A program made the translations under genes and the position numbers. The notes below the pieces were generated by a model. The model ran no database searches. It saw only the letters and a program-made list of their open reading frames with translations, and was not told the DNA's origin. DNA of 64,000 nt, from the NCBI RefSeq assembly GCF_008932115.1, contig NZ_CP044543.1:6578501-6642500 (forward strand), given 5' to 3'. Below are positions 28,562 to 36,256 of this stretch, one piece after another. Positions within the stretch are counted from its first letter, which is position 1. Every line of letters begins with the position of its first letter. This stretch comes from Bradyrhizobium betae (GTDB taxonomy: Bacteria > Pseudomonadota > Alphaproteobacteria > Rhizobiales > Xanthobacteraceae).

Positions 28562-30802
28562 GTGTCCCGTATTGTCTCTGCCGCCAGGCGCCTCAGCGCC
28601 GGCCTGTTCGCGACCACGTCCCTTTATTCGCTTGATCCATCGATCGCCCGCGCGCAGCAAGCCGTCGCCGAGCAGCTGCCGCCGATCGAAGTGACGAGGC
28701 CCGACGATCCGAACCGCACGCGCGCCCGGGCCACTGGCGACGGCGATACGACGAGCCGGCGCGCGCCCGCGAATGTCGCCCGGAGCGGAGCGCCGGCGGC
28801 CGGCTCCTCCGGCGCCGCCAGTGAAGCCGTCGCCGGCAACGGCGGCATTGTCGGGGCCGCCACGACCGTGATCACGGCCGCGGACATCGCACATGCGCCG
28901 TCGCAGACGCTCGCCGAGATCATCGCGGTGCAAGTCCCGGGCGCTCAGATCACGACGCTCTATGGCGGGCCGGTCGCCGCGAAGACCGGCGTCGATTTGC
29001 GCGGCTTCGGCGCCTTCGCCACCGCCAACACGCTGGTGCTGGTCAACGGCCGGCGGCTGAACGACATCGACATGGCGCAGGTGGACCTCTCCACCATCCC
29101 GCTCAATTCGATCGAGCGCATCGAGGTCACGCGCGGCAATTCCGGCGCGGTGCTCTACGGCGACAATGCGGTCGGCGGCGTGATCAACATCGTCACCAGG
29201 AACGGCGTCGGCGCACCGCCCGTGGCCGCGCGCATCGAGGCCGGCTTCGGCTCGTTCAACACCAGGCTTGCCAACGTCTCGACGTCGCTCAATTCCGGGC
29301 CGTGGTCGACCTCGTTCTACGGCAATGCCGTCAGTACCGACGGCTACCGCGACAACAATCGCTATGTTCAGAAGAACGGTGTCGGCAATCTCAACTACAC
29401 GACATCGGGCCTGACCGCTTTCCTGACCGTGACAGGCGACGATCAGGAACTGCGGTTGCCGGGCGGCCGCACCGTCGATCCCTCCATCGGCCTCGACGAA
29501 CTCGCAACCGCCCGAAGGGGGACCAGCACGCCCTTCAACTACGCCAACCAGCAAGGCTTCAGCGCCACCGCGGGCTTCACCAAGACCCTGGTCAACGGCG
29601 TCGATCTCATCGTCGATGGCGGCGTGCGCGACAAGAAGCAGCAGAGCGCGTTCTTTGCGAGCCCGATTCCGGTGCCCGCGTTGTTCACGTCGACCTATGT
29701 GGGCGCGGATCTGACGACCTGGTCGATCACGCCGCGGCTCAGCGTGAAGAGCCTGCTGCTGGGACTGCCGTCGCAACTGTTGACCGGCATCGACTATTAC
29801 GATGCGAGCTTTCGGCAGAACCGCGGTGCCGGGCAGGGGCTCGCGCCCTGGCACACTTACGACCTCAGGCAGCAGACGGTTGCGGGCTATTTTCAGCACA
29901 CACTGGGCGTCGCGCCGGCCACTGACGTCTCCTACGGCGCGCGGGTGCAGACCATCAGCCTTTCGGCACGCGACAAGTTCGATCCGGCAGCCCCGTTCAA
30001 CGCCGATATCGGCGCGCTTCCGCTCAGCAGCAACGAGACCCAATACGCGCTGCATCTCGGGGCCGAGCATCGCCTCAATGACACGGTCTCGTTGTTCGGC
30101 CGTGCCGCGCGCGCCTTCCGCACGCCCGACGTCGACGAGCGCGTGTCTTCAGGTCCGTCGTTCGACCCCTTCACCTTTGCAGCGATCCCGCAGACGTTCC
30201 AGCTCAAGACCCAGACCTCGCAGGACGCCGAGGGCGGGCTGCGCATCAAGGCGGGCGGGCTGCAATTGCAGAGCAGCCTCTATCTGATGGATCTCAGCAA
30301 CGAGATCCATTTCAACCCGATCCTGTTCTACAACACCAATCTCGATCCGACCCGCCGTTACGGTTCGGAGACCAGTCTGTCCTACCGCGTCAACGATACG
30401 CTGCTGCTGCGTTCCGGCATGGCCGTGACGCGGGCCGTCTTCCGCGAAGGCGTCTGGACCGGCAACGACGTGCCGCTGGTGTCGCGCTACACCGCCAGCG
30501 CGGGTGTCACCTGGAACATCTGGCAGAACTATGTGGTGCTCGATGCCACCGCCCGATTCTGGAGCGAGCGGCGGATGGACAACGACCAGGCGGGAACCCA
30601 GAAGCCGATCCCTGCCAACGGCACGATCGACCTCAAGCTCAGCGGCCGGGTCGAGCGCTATTTCTGGTCGCTGAGCGTCAACAATGTGCTGAACGCGCTC
30701 TACTACGACTATGCGATCGCAAGCACCTTCACTGACGGCCGCTTCAGCGCCTATCCGCTGCCCGGCCGCACCTGGCTGCTCAAGGCCGGCGCCACGTTCT
30801 GA
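28562..30802 (+). CDS. btuB: TonB-dependent receptor, cobalamin type (BtuB-like)
   Basis: This 746-residue outer-membrane transporter has a signal peptide (about 1-30, ending ARA), a low-complexity segment rich in Arg/Thr/Gly/Ala (about 45-95), a plug domain (about 100-215, with LRGFGAFATANTLVLVNGRRLND and RIEVTRGNSGAVLYGDNAVGGVINI broken at 20 residues) and a beta-barrel ending in an aromatic, WLLKAGATF. The riboswitch identifies the ligand class as cobalamin or a corrinoid. The start is GTG. The low-complexity insert before the plug is unusual. Confidence 0.9.
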   Translation: MSRIVSAARRLSAGLFATTSLYSLDPSIARAQQAVAEQLPPIEVTRPDDPNRTRARATGDGDTTSRRAPANVARSGAPAAGSSGAASEAVAGNGGIVGAATTVITAADIAHAPSQTLAEIIAVQVPGAQITTLYGGPVAAKTGVDLRGFGAFATANTLVLVNGRRLNDIDMAQVDLSTIPLNSIERIEVTRGNSGAVLYGDNAVGGVINIVTRNGVGAPPVAARIEAGFGSFNTRLANVSTSLNSGPWSTSFYGNAVSTDGYRDNNRYVQKNGVGNLNYTTSGLTAFLTVTGDDQELRLPGGRTVDPSIGLDELATARRGTSTPFNYANQQGFSATAGFTKTLVNGVDLIVDGGVRDKKQQSAFFASPIPVPALFTSTYVGADLTTWSITPRLSVKSLLLGLPSQLLTGIDYYDASFRQNRGAGQGLAPWHTYDLRQQTVAGYFQHTLGVAPATDVSYGARVQTISLSARDKFDPAAPFNADIGALPLSSNETQYALHLGAEHRLNDTVSLFGRAARAFRTPDVDERVSSGPSFDPFTFAAIPQTFQLKTQTSQDAEGGLRIKAGGLQLQSSLYLMDLSNEIHFNPILFYNTNLDPTRRYGSETSLSYRVNDTLLLRSGMAVTRAVFREGVWTGNDVPLVSRYTASAGVTWNIWQNYVVLDATARFWSERRMDNDQAGTQKPIPANGTIDLKLSGRVERYFWSLSVNNVLNALYYDYAIASTFTDGRFSAYPLPGRTWLLKAGATF

Positions 30803-30864
30803 CCTCGGGTGGGGCTGTCATACGCCCTCAAATGGACTAGAATTCAAACAGAAGGAGATTATCC

Positions 30865-31446
30865 ATGGCTCTCGACATCCTGCCGTCTCATGGCGACCGT
30901 CTGCGGCTCCATCCGGTCGCGCCGCGGCTTGCGCCGATGTTCGGCTTCGTGCTGCTGACATTGTCATGCGCGCTCGCAAGTTTTGCGTTCGCTTGTGCCA
31001 CGCCGTTCGCGGCTTTCGCCGTCGTCGCCGCGGCGATGCTCCCGCTGCGTCCGGCGCTGCTCGTCGTCACCGGCGCCTGGCTCGTGAACCAGAGCATCGG
31101 CTTTGGTGTGCTGCACTATCCCATCGATGGCAGCACCATCACCTGGGGCCTTGTCATCGGAGCCGCTGCGCTTCTCGCGACCATTGCTGCGTCGGGCATC
31201 CTGCGCATGCTGCCGCAGGGCCGCACGCCGCTGATGCTGGCGATCACGCTCGTCGCCGCCTATGCGGTCTACGAGCTCGCACTGTTTGCCGTGACGCCGT
31301 TGCTCGGCGGCGGGGGCGCCTTCACCGCCGCCATCGTGACGCGCATTGGCCTGACCAGCGCTGCCTGGCTCGCCGGCCTCGTCGCTACCTGCGAGATCGT
31401 CCGCCTGGTCGATCCGTTCGGGCGCAAGGGCGCGATGTCGACCTGA
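30865..31446 (+). CDS. Small multi-pass membrane protein after the B12 receptor, possible S-component-like B12 carrier
   Basis: This 193-residue protein has about six hydrophobic segments (about 24-46, 48-68, 92-112, 120-142, 150-172 and one weaker), a size and plan like S-components of ECF transporters. The segment LVNQSIGFGVLHYP (about 74-86) joins two of them and looks functionally constrained. It follows the receptor by 62 bp with AGAAGGAG before its ATG, so it is probably under the same riboswitch. By position it may carry cobalamin across the inner membrane, like solitary BtuM proteins. A hypothetical metal or corrinoid role is inference; I did not verify homology. Confidence 0.7.
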   Translation: MALDILPSHGDRLRLHPVAPRLAPMFGFVLLTLSCALASFAFACATPFAAFAVVAAAMLPLRPALLVVTGAWLVNQSIGFGVLHYPIDGSTITWGLVIGAAALLATIAASGILRMLPQGRTPLMLAITLVAAYAVYELALFAVTPLLGGGGAFTAAIVTRIGLTSAAWLAGLVATCEIVRLVDPFGRKGAMST

Positions 31447-31725
31447 GTAGCGCTCCATCCGGGCTTCTGTAACGGGCCCTGGTTAGTCAATCCCTTTTTG
31501 CGTCGTCCACTCGCCGGGAACCTGCTTCTGTACGGGATCGGCGCGGTGGCCGTCGCCTGATGGGGTTCTAGAGAGGAGCAGGTCGGCCAATCTACGGAAG
31601 CGTGATCGCATCGACGGATGCGTCGACAACCCGGATGACGGCCTGGCCTGATCCATCGTCCCGGCGAAGGGACTTCGCTTCGGGGAGGCTGGTGTGATGC
31701 CCGCCCGAATCTGTGTGCTCTTGCT
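31447..31725. other. Intergenic region between the membrane protein and the IS110 transposase
   Basis: These 279 bp should contain one end of the IS element. An 11-bp word GTAACGGGCCC (31469-31479) is found inverted at 32905-32915 beyond the other end of the transposase gene. Nothing else is assigned. Confidence 0.4.
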
Positions 31726-32751
31726 TTAAGCCATGGCAGTCGTCCTGAACGGTGCGTTGTCCTTGAGCATGCGCAGCATGATCACGGCGAGCTTGCGTGC
31801 TAACGCTACCTTGGCCTTGTTCATGCCGGCGCGCTTGGCGATCCGCATGGCCCAGCTCTTGAGCGGCGCGCAGCCCTTGATCGGCTTGGTCAGGATGATG
31901 TGGGCGGCTTCATAGAGCGCCTCGCGCACGGAGGCGTCGCCATTTTTACTGATGCGGCCGCAGTAGTCGGTCTCGCCTGACTGGTACTTCTTCGGCGTCA
32001 AGCCGAACAACGGTCCCGCGCGCTTCGCCGAGTTGAAGCGCGAGGGGTCATCGATGGCGCTGGCAAAGGTCAGCGAGATGATCGGTCCCACGGCCGGTGT
32101 CGACATCAGCAGCTTGGCTTTGGCATCCAAAAGCGACATCGCCCGCACCCGCTTCTCAAAGCCGTTGAACTCGCGCAGTAGCACTGCATGAACCGCCAGC
32201 GTCGCAGTAGCGATCGTCTCGAGGGCCGGATGGCCGGCCACCAGCTCACGGATGCGTGCCGCAAAACTGCGCTTCGTCGTTTTGCCAACCTTCAATCCGA
32301 AGCCGCGCAGGATCCCGCGCAGGCTGTTCTCGATGTCCTGAAGCTTGGCCTGGATCAGCTTGCGCGCCGTCAGCATCGCACGGGTCTCCTGGGCACTCAT
32401 CGACTTGCAATGCACCGGCCGGAACCAGCCGAGCCGCATCAATTGCGCGATGTTGCGGGCGTCGTTACGGTCCGACTTCACCGGCATCGCCTTGAAGGCA
32501 TCGCTCACGTGCCGCGTTTCCAGGAGCTCGACCGCGAGGCCCTCGTGCTTCATGGCTGTATAAAGCCACTGAGACAGCGGTCCGGCCTCCAGCCCGATCC
32601 TGGCGAGTTCGAACCCGAGCGAGCGGAACCAGCCAATCAGCGCCACAGGCTCGCTGGCAACCTTGACCTCCCGAACGATCTTTCCGCTCGCGTCGACAAT
32701 GCACACGCTGGAGCATTCCAATGACACGTCGATTCCGGCATAGTAGTCCAT
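31726..32751 (-). CDS. IS110-family transposase (DEDD recombinase)
   Basis: This 341-residue enzyme has the N-terminal RuvC-like DEDD domain (GIDVSLE near residue 6, GLEAGPLSQW, KSDRNDARNIAQL) and the C-terminal Transposase_20 domain with the serine-containing helix (STPAVGPIISLTFASAI, GLTPKKYQSGE). IS110 enzymes cut and join a circular intermediate under guidance of an element-encoded bridge RNA. ATG 32751 follows an AAGGAGG site; the frame upstream crosses the non-coding end of the element. The reading frame is intact, so the element may still be active. Confidence 0.93.
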   Translation of the reverse strand: MDYYAGIDVSLECSSVCIVDASGKIVREVKVASEPVALIGWFRSLGFELARIGLEAGPLSQWLYTAMKHEGLAVELLETRHVSDAFKAMPVKSDRNDARNIAQLMRLGWFRPVHCKSMSAQETRAMLTARKLIQAKLQDIENSLRGILRGFGLKVGKTTKRSFAARIRELVAGHPALETIATATLAVHAVLLREFNGFEKRVRAMSLLDAKAKLLMSTPAVGPIISLTFASAIDDPSRFNSAKRAGPLFGLTPKKYQSGETDYCGRISKNGDASVREALYEAAHIILTKPIKGCAPLKSWAMRIAKRAGMNKAKVALARKLAVIMLRMLKDNAPFRTTAMA

Positions 32752-32898
32752 GGTCGTTCCTCCTTGATGCTTGGAGCGAAGCTTAGGCCTCGACTCCGCT
32801 ACACCATCAATGTGAGGGACGACCGCAAACCTTCCAGTCAAGCCGGGCGACGCGCGCAATCAAAATAGCGCCGTAGCTAGCGCGGCTTGACTGGAAGG
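32752..32898 (-). ncRNA. Candidate bridge-RNA region of the IS110 element
   Basis: The non-coding stretch just upstream of the transposase start is where IS110-group elements encode their bridge RNA. It contains a perfect 15-bp inverted repeat, CCTTCCAGTCAAGCC (32830-32844) and GGCTTGACTGGAAGG (32884-32898), with a 39-nt loop. In the IS1111 branch the RNA would instead be on the other side of the gene. No covariance evidence was available. Confidence 0.3.
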
Positions 32899-32920
32899 CC
32901 TCCGGGGCCCGTTACCCCAT

Positions 32921-33133
32921 CTACCGAACCTTGCTCCACCGCCGCAAGGCGACCGCTGTCCAGACCGTCTCGACAAGCCCGAACGGCCAGGCGCCCTGGA
33001 GAAAGCCGTAGATCCCGCTCAGCGCGCACGCCGCCGCGAAGGCCAGCACATAGTGCGGCCCGCGCGGCTCGAGCGCGTAAAACAGCAGCATGGCGCTGAC
33101 CGACAGCAGCCCGAAGATGGTCAGGGCGTCCAT
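32921..33133 (-). CDS. Small two-helix membrane protein, partner of the MerT-like protein
   Basis: This 70-residue protein has two hydrophobic helices (about 4-22 and 28-58, ALEPRGPHYVLAF between them) and a basic C-terminus (RRWSKVR). Its ATG shares one base with the stop of the upstream MerT-like gene (TGATG), so the two are translationally coupled. It has one cysteine, in the second helix. Position suggests a role in metal transport; I do not recognise the family. Confidence 0.65.
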   Translation of the reverse strand: MDALTIFGLLSVSAMLLFYALEPRGPHYVLAFAAACALSGIYGFLQGAWPFGLVETVWTAVALRRWSKVR

Positions 33134-33573
33134 CAGTTCGCGGACGGCTTCGGTTTCTTGACGACCCCGAGGGCGTGGAAGACGACTGGCTCCAGCACCG
33201 GCCACAGCGCCGCCGTCGCCGTCAGCACGGTCGCGGCGCACATCGCCGCCAGCACCGACGATCGAATTTTCAGGCCCGTCGTCCGCGATCGCCACACGAT
33301 CCAGCCCCAGGCGCAGAGCACCACGGCGAGCGACAGCTTCGTCATCAGCCCGTGCGCGTGGTCGAGCACCGCGATCAGGCTTCCTGCGCTGGCGAGCACG
33401 ACGGCAGGCAATGTGAAGGGCAGCACACAGCACGCCGTGCAGGCCGCGGCGACAACTGCGGTCGCGACAGCGGTGCCAGCGGCCTTGCCTCCGCTTGGTT
33501 CGGTCTTCGCCGCGCAGCCGCATCCTGGCGATGTCTCGGACGGAATGTTGCAGGACGGTCCAATAACGCTCAT
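33133..33573 (-). CDS. MerT-like heavy-metal membrane transport protein
   Basis: This 146-residue inner-membrane protein has a Cys-rich N-terminus (CNIP, GCGCAA), then a Cys-pair helix (CTACCVLPFTLPAVVLASAG, about 45-62) like the mercury-binding first helix of MerT, and two further helices. MerT proteins pass Hg(II) from the periplasm to MerA; here no merA or merP is adjacent, so another thiophilic metal or metalloid is possible. It is divergent from a MerR-type gene with a typical MerR promoter between them. Confidence 0.75.
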   Translation of the reverse strand: MSVIGPSCNIPSETSPGCGCAAKTEPSGGKAAGTAVATAVVAAACTACCVLPFTLPAVVLASAGSLIAVLDHAHGLMTKLSLAVVLCAWGWIVWRSRTTGLKIRSSVLAAMCAATVLTATAALWPVLEPVVFHALGVVKKPKPSAN

Positions 33574-33608
33574 GTGATTCTCCTCATGCTTGTGCGTCGT
33601 GGACCGGA

Positions 33609-33639
33609 TCGCTACGCCCTCAAGCCACTTGAGGTTCAA
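33609..33639 (-). promoter_or_regulatory. MerR-type promoter/operator of the MerT-like operon
   Basis: On the minus strand, TTGAAC (-35, 33634-33639) and TAGCGA (-10, 33609-33614) are 19 bp apart, the over-long spacer typical of MerR-activated promoters. The spacer holds a perfect dyad CCTCAAG-N3-CTTGAGG (33618-33634). Confidence 0.75.
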
Positions 33640-33658
33640 GCGAAAAGTGAGAGCTTCC

Positions 33659-34042
33659 ATGCGAATTGGCGTCCTCGCCAGCACGGCCGGCGTTTCGGTC
33701 CCCACCATCCGCTATTACGAAAGCATCGGTCTTCTTGCGCCGCCGGCGCGCCAAGGCGGCCAGCGCATCTATGGCGTTGACGATCTGAAAGCGCTCAGCT
33801 TGATCCGCCACTGCCGTGAGCTCGACTTCTCGATCGACGAGACGCGCGACATCCTCGCATCGGTTCAGAAGCGATTGCCCTGTAGTGAGACCAAGACCTT
33901 CGCGGAGACGCATCTCGGATCGATCCGGCGAAAGATCGCAGAACTGCGCGCGCTGGAAGCGACGGTGGCGTCGCTGGTGAGTGGCTGCGAGACGACGTGC
34001 TGCAATGGCGCGGCGCCCGATTGCGTGATCCTGCGGCCGTAG
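33659..34042 (+). CDS. MerR family metal-responsive regulator
   Basis: This 127-residue activator/repressor has the MerR winged helix (MRIGVLASTAGVSVPTIRYY, then ESIGLLAPPAR) and the dimerisation helix leading to a Cys-rich C-terminus. Cysteines at 75, 110, 114, 115 and 122 include a 35-residue spacing (75-110) like Cys82-Cys117 of Tn501 MerR, which bind Hg(II) there. The ATG at 33659 starts at the HTH. The stop codon TAG (34040-34042) lies inside the first arm of a family A repeat, so the repeat sets the C-terminus. Confidence 0.87.
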   Translation: MRIGVLASTAGVSVPTIRYYESIGLLAPPARQGGQRIYGVDDLKALSLIRHCRELDFSIDETRDILASVQKRLPCSETKTFAETHLGSIRRKIAELRALEATVASLVSGCETTCCNGAAPDCVILRP

Positions 34043-34123
34043 GATGGGTAGAGCCCTTGCGAGACCCATCATCCTCCGCGAGGCGAGCGCGTGATGGGTT
34101 TCGCTTCGCTCTACCCATCCTAC
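34039..34123. repeat. Double-hairpin intergenic repeat, family A copy 4 (overlaps merR-like stop)
   Basis: GTAGGATGGGTAGAGC (34039-34054) and GCTCTACCCATCCTAC (34108-34123) are perfect 16-bp arms; inner ACCCATCA and TGATGGGT complete the half-hairpins. The first arm contains the stop codon of the MerR-type gene. Confidence 0.88.
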
Positions 34124-34531
34124 GAGTGCTGCGCTCGCAATGACGAGGAGGAGAGAGCGCGCGTTACACGCCGACTCACCTGGCCGCGCTCAATCCCCGA
34201 ACCAAACGCGGGTGCGCCGTGCCCGCCACAAAACCGGAGATTGTGACTCCTCATTTTCGCGAGGTATCGAAGTAAGCCAGTCCGTGTCCTCCGGGCCACG
34301 ATTGTGCCGTCCATGCAACAGTTCCGGGCGATTTAACCGTTATCGCAGTCCGTTCGTATCAACGCCGCTTTTTGGCCACACCCGAACATGAATAAAATCG
34401 CTCTAATGTTTAGGGCTGCGGTGCGCCCATGGCAGGCGAAGGGAAATCCCAAGGTCGATCCAAAAGGTCGATTCAAATCTTGGGTCTGATTTTCCCGGTC
34501 TGACAAGGGTTAGCCAAGGAAACTGGTCGCG
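34124..34531 (+). other. Leader/promoter region of ilvD
   Basis: After the family A repeat, about 400 bp precede ilvD (the full gap from 34043 is 489 bp). It turns A/T-rich from about 34220 to 34410, a probable promoter area, and then shows a nested dyad (34441-34496) close to the ilvD start. No small gene is convincing. Confidence 0.5.
34441..34496 (+). promoter_or_regulatory. Nested dyad with tandem 13-mers in the ilvD leader
   Basis: GGGAAAT (34441) pairs with ATTTTCCC (34489-34496), and inside it CCCAAG (34448-34453) pairs with CTTGGG (34479-34484). The loop is two tandem copies of AAGGTCGATYCAA (34451-34463, 34464-34476). It lies 35 bp before the ATG and could be an operator or an RNA hairpin acting on ilvD. 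Confidence 0.4.
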
Positions 34532-36256
34532 ATGGACGCGAAGACCAACATCAAGCAGAGGCTGCCGAGCCGTCACGTGACGGAAGGCCCTACGCGCGCG
34601 CCCCATCGGTCCTACTTCTACGCCATGGGTCTGACCACCGAGCAGATCCACCAGCCCTTCGTCGGTGTTGCCTCGTGCTGGAACGAGGCCGCTCCCTGCA
34701 ACATCTCCCTGATGCGCCAGGCGCAGGCGGTGAAGAAGGGCGTGGCGTCCGCCGGCGGCACGCCACGTGAATTCTGCACCATCACCGTCACCGACGGCAT
34801 CGCCATGGGCCATGACGGCATGCGCTCCTCGCTGCCGTCGCGCGAATGCATCGCCGATTCCGTCGAGCTGACCGTGCGCGGTCATGCCTATGACGCGCTG
34901 GTGGGCCTTGCCGGCTGTGACAAGTCGCTGCCGGGCATGATGATGGCGATGGTCCGCCTCAACGTGCCTTCGATCTTCATCTATGGCGGCTCGATCCTGC
35001 CCGGCAATTTCCGCGGGCAGCAGGTCACCGTGCAGGACATGTTCGAGGCGGTCGGCAAGCACTCGGTCGGCGCGATGTCGGACGAGGACCTCGACGAGAT
35101 CGAGCGCGTGGCCTGCCCGTCGGCGGGCGCCTGCGGCGCGCAGTTCACCGCCAACACCATGGCGACCGTCTCTGAAGCCATTGGCCTGGCGCTGCCTTAC
35201 TCGGCCGGCGCGCCGGCCCCTTATGAAATCCGCGACGCCTTCTGCATGACCGCGGGCGAGAAGGTGATGGACCTGATCGCCCAGAATATCCGGCCGCGCG
35301 ACATCGTGACCCTCAAGGCGCTGGAGAATGCGGCCGCCGTTGTCGCCGCCTCTGGTGGCTCGACCAATGCTGCACTGCACCTGCCGGCGATCGCGCATGA
35401 GTGCGGCATCAAGTTCGACCTGTTCGACGTCGCCGAAATCTTCAAAAAGACACCTTATGTCGCGGATTTGAAGCCGGGCGGCCGTTATGTCGCCAAAGAC
35501 ATGTTTGAAGTAGGTGGCATACCGCTTCTGATGAAGACGCTGCTCGACAACGGGTTTCTCCACGGCGACTGCATTACGGTCACCGGTCGAACGATCGCCG
35601 AAAACCTCAAAAGCGTGAAATGGAATCCGCACCAGGATGTGGTGCACCCGGCGGACAAGCCCATCACCGTGACTGGCGGTGTGGTCGGTCTGAAGGGCAA
35701 TCTGGCGCCAGAAGGTGCGATCGTGAAAGTCGCGGGAATGTCCAACCTCAAATTTACCGGTCCGGCCAGGTGCTTCGACCGCGAGGAGGATGCTTTCGAG
35801 GCGGTCCAGAAGCGCACCTACAAGGAAGGCGAAGTCATCGTGATCCGCTACGAGGGGCCCAAGGGCGGCCCCGGCATGCGGGAAATGCTCCAGACCACCG
35901 CGGCTCTGACCGGCCAGGGCATGGGCGGCAAGATCGCGCTCATCACCGACGGCCGCTTCTCCGGCGCCACCCGCGGCTTCTGCATCGGCCATGTCGGGCC
36001 GGAAGCGGCCATCGGCGGCCCGATCGGGCTGCTGGAGGACGGCGATATCATCGAGATCGACGCAATTGCCGGAATTCTTAACGTAAAATTGAGCGATGCC
36101 GAGCTCGCCCAGCGCAAGACCAAATGGAGCGCTCGCGCGACTAACCACACGACGGGCGCGCTCTGGAAATATGCTCAGCAGGTTGGACCAGCGGTCGGTG
36201 GGGCAGTGACCCATCCGGGCGGCGCGCACGAGAAGCAGTGTTATGCGGACATCTAG
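34532..36256 (+). CDS. ilvD: Dihydroxy-acid dehydratase
   Basis: Dehydrates dihydroxy-isovalerate and dihydroxy-methylvalerate in valine/isoleucine synthesis. The 574-residue length and motifs ([42 protein letters not shown]) fit the shorter group; the three Cys positions for the Fe-S cluster are present, as is [15 protein letters not shown] near the C-terminus. ATG 34532 lies after GGAAACTGGTCGCG. The Sel1-repeat gene begins within its last 14 bp. Confidence 0.96.
   Translation: MDAKTNIKQRLPSRHVTEGPTRAPHRSYFYAMGLTTEQIHQPFVGVASCWNEAAPCNISLMRQAQAVKKGVASAGGTPREFCTITVTDGIAMGHDGMRSSLPSRECIADSVELTVRGHAYDALVGLAGCDKSLPGMMMAMVRLNVPSIFIYGGSILPGNFRGQQVTVQDMFEAVGKHSVGAMSDEDLDEIERVACPSAGACGAQFTANTMATVSEAIGLALPYSAGAPAPYEIRDAFCMTAGEKVMDLIAQNIRPRDIVTLKALENAAAVVAASGGSTNAALHLPAIAHECGIKFDLFDVAEIFKKTPYVADLKPGGRYVAKDMFEVGGIPLLMKTLLDNGFLHGDCITVTGRTIAENLKSVKWNPHQDVVHPADKPITVTGGVVGLKGNLAPEGAIVKVAGMSNLKFTGPARCFDREEDAFEAVQKRTYKEGEVIVIRYEGPKGGPGMREMLQTTAALTGQGMGGKIALITDGRFSGATRGFCIGHVGPEAAIGGPIGLLEDGDIIEIDAIAGILNVKLSDAELAQRKTKWSARATNHTTGALWKYAQQVGPAVGGAVTHPGGAHEKQCYADI

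Larger units (their letters stand above)
31469..32915 (-). mobile_element. IS110-family insertion sequence, approximate extent
   Basis: The transposase gene (31726-32751) is intact. Boundaries are tentative: the inverted 11-bp words GTAACGGGCCC and GGGCCCGTTAC give 1447 bp, a usual length for IS110-family elements, but members of this family generally lack terminal inverted repeats and target duplications, so the match could be chance. The element lies between the B12 genes and the metal-responsive pair. Confidence 0.45.

Noticed and set aside
28442..30070. Long minus-strand frame opposite the TonB receptor
   Set aside because: Shadow of the receptor gene with low-complexity Arg/Asp translation.
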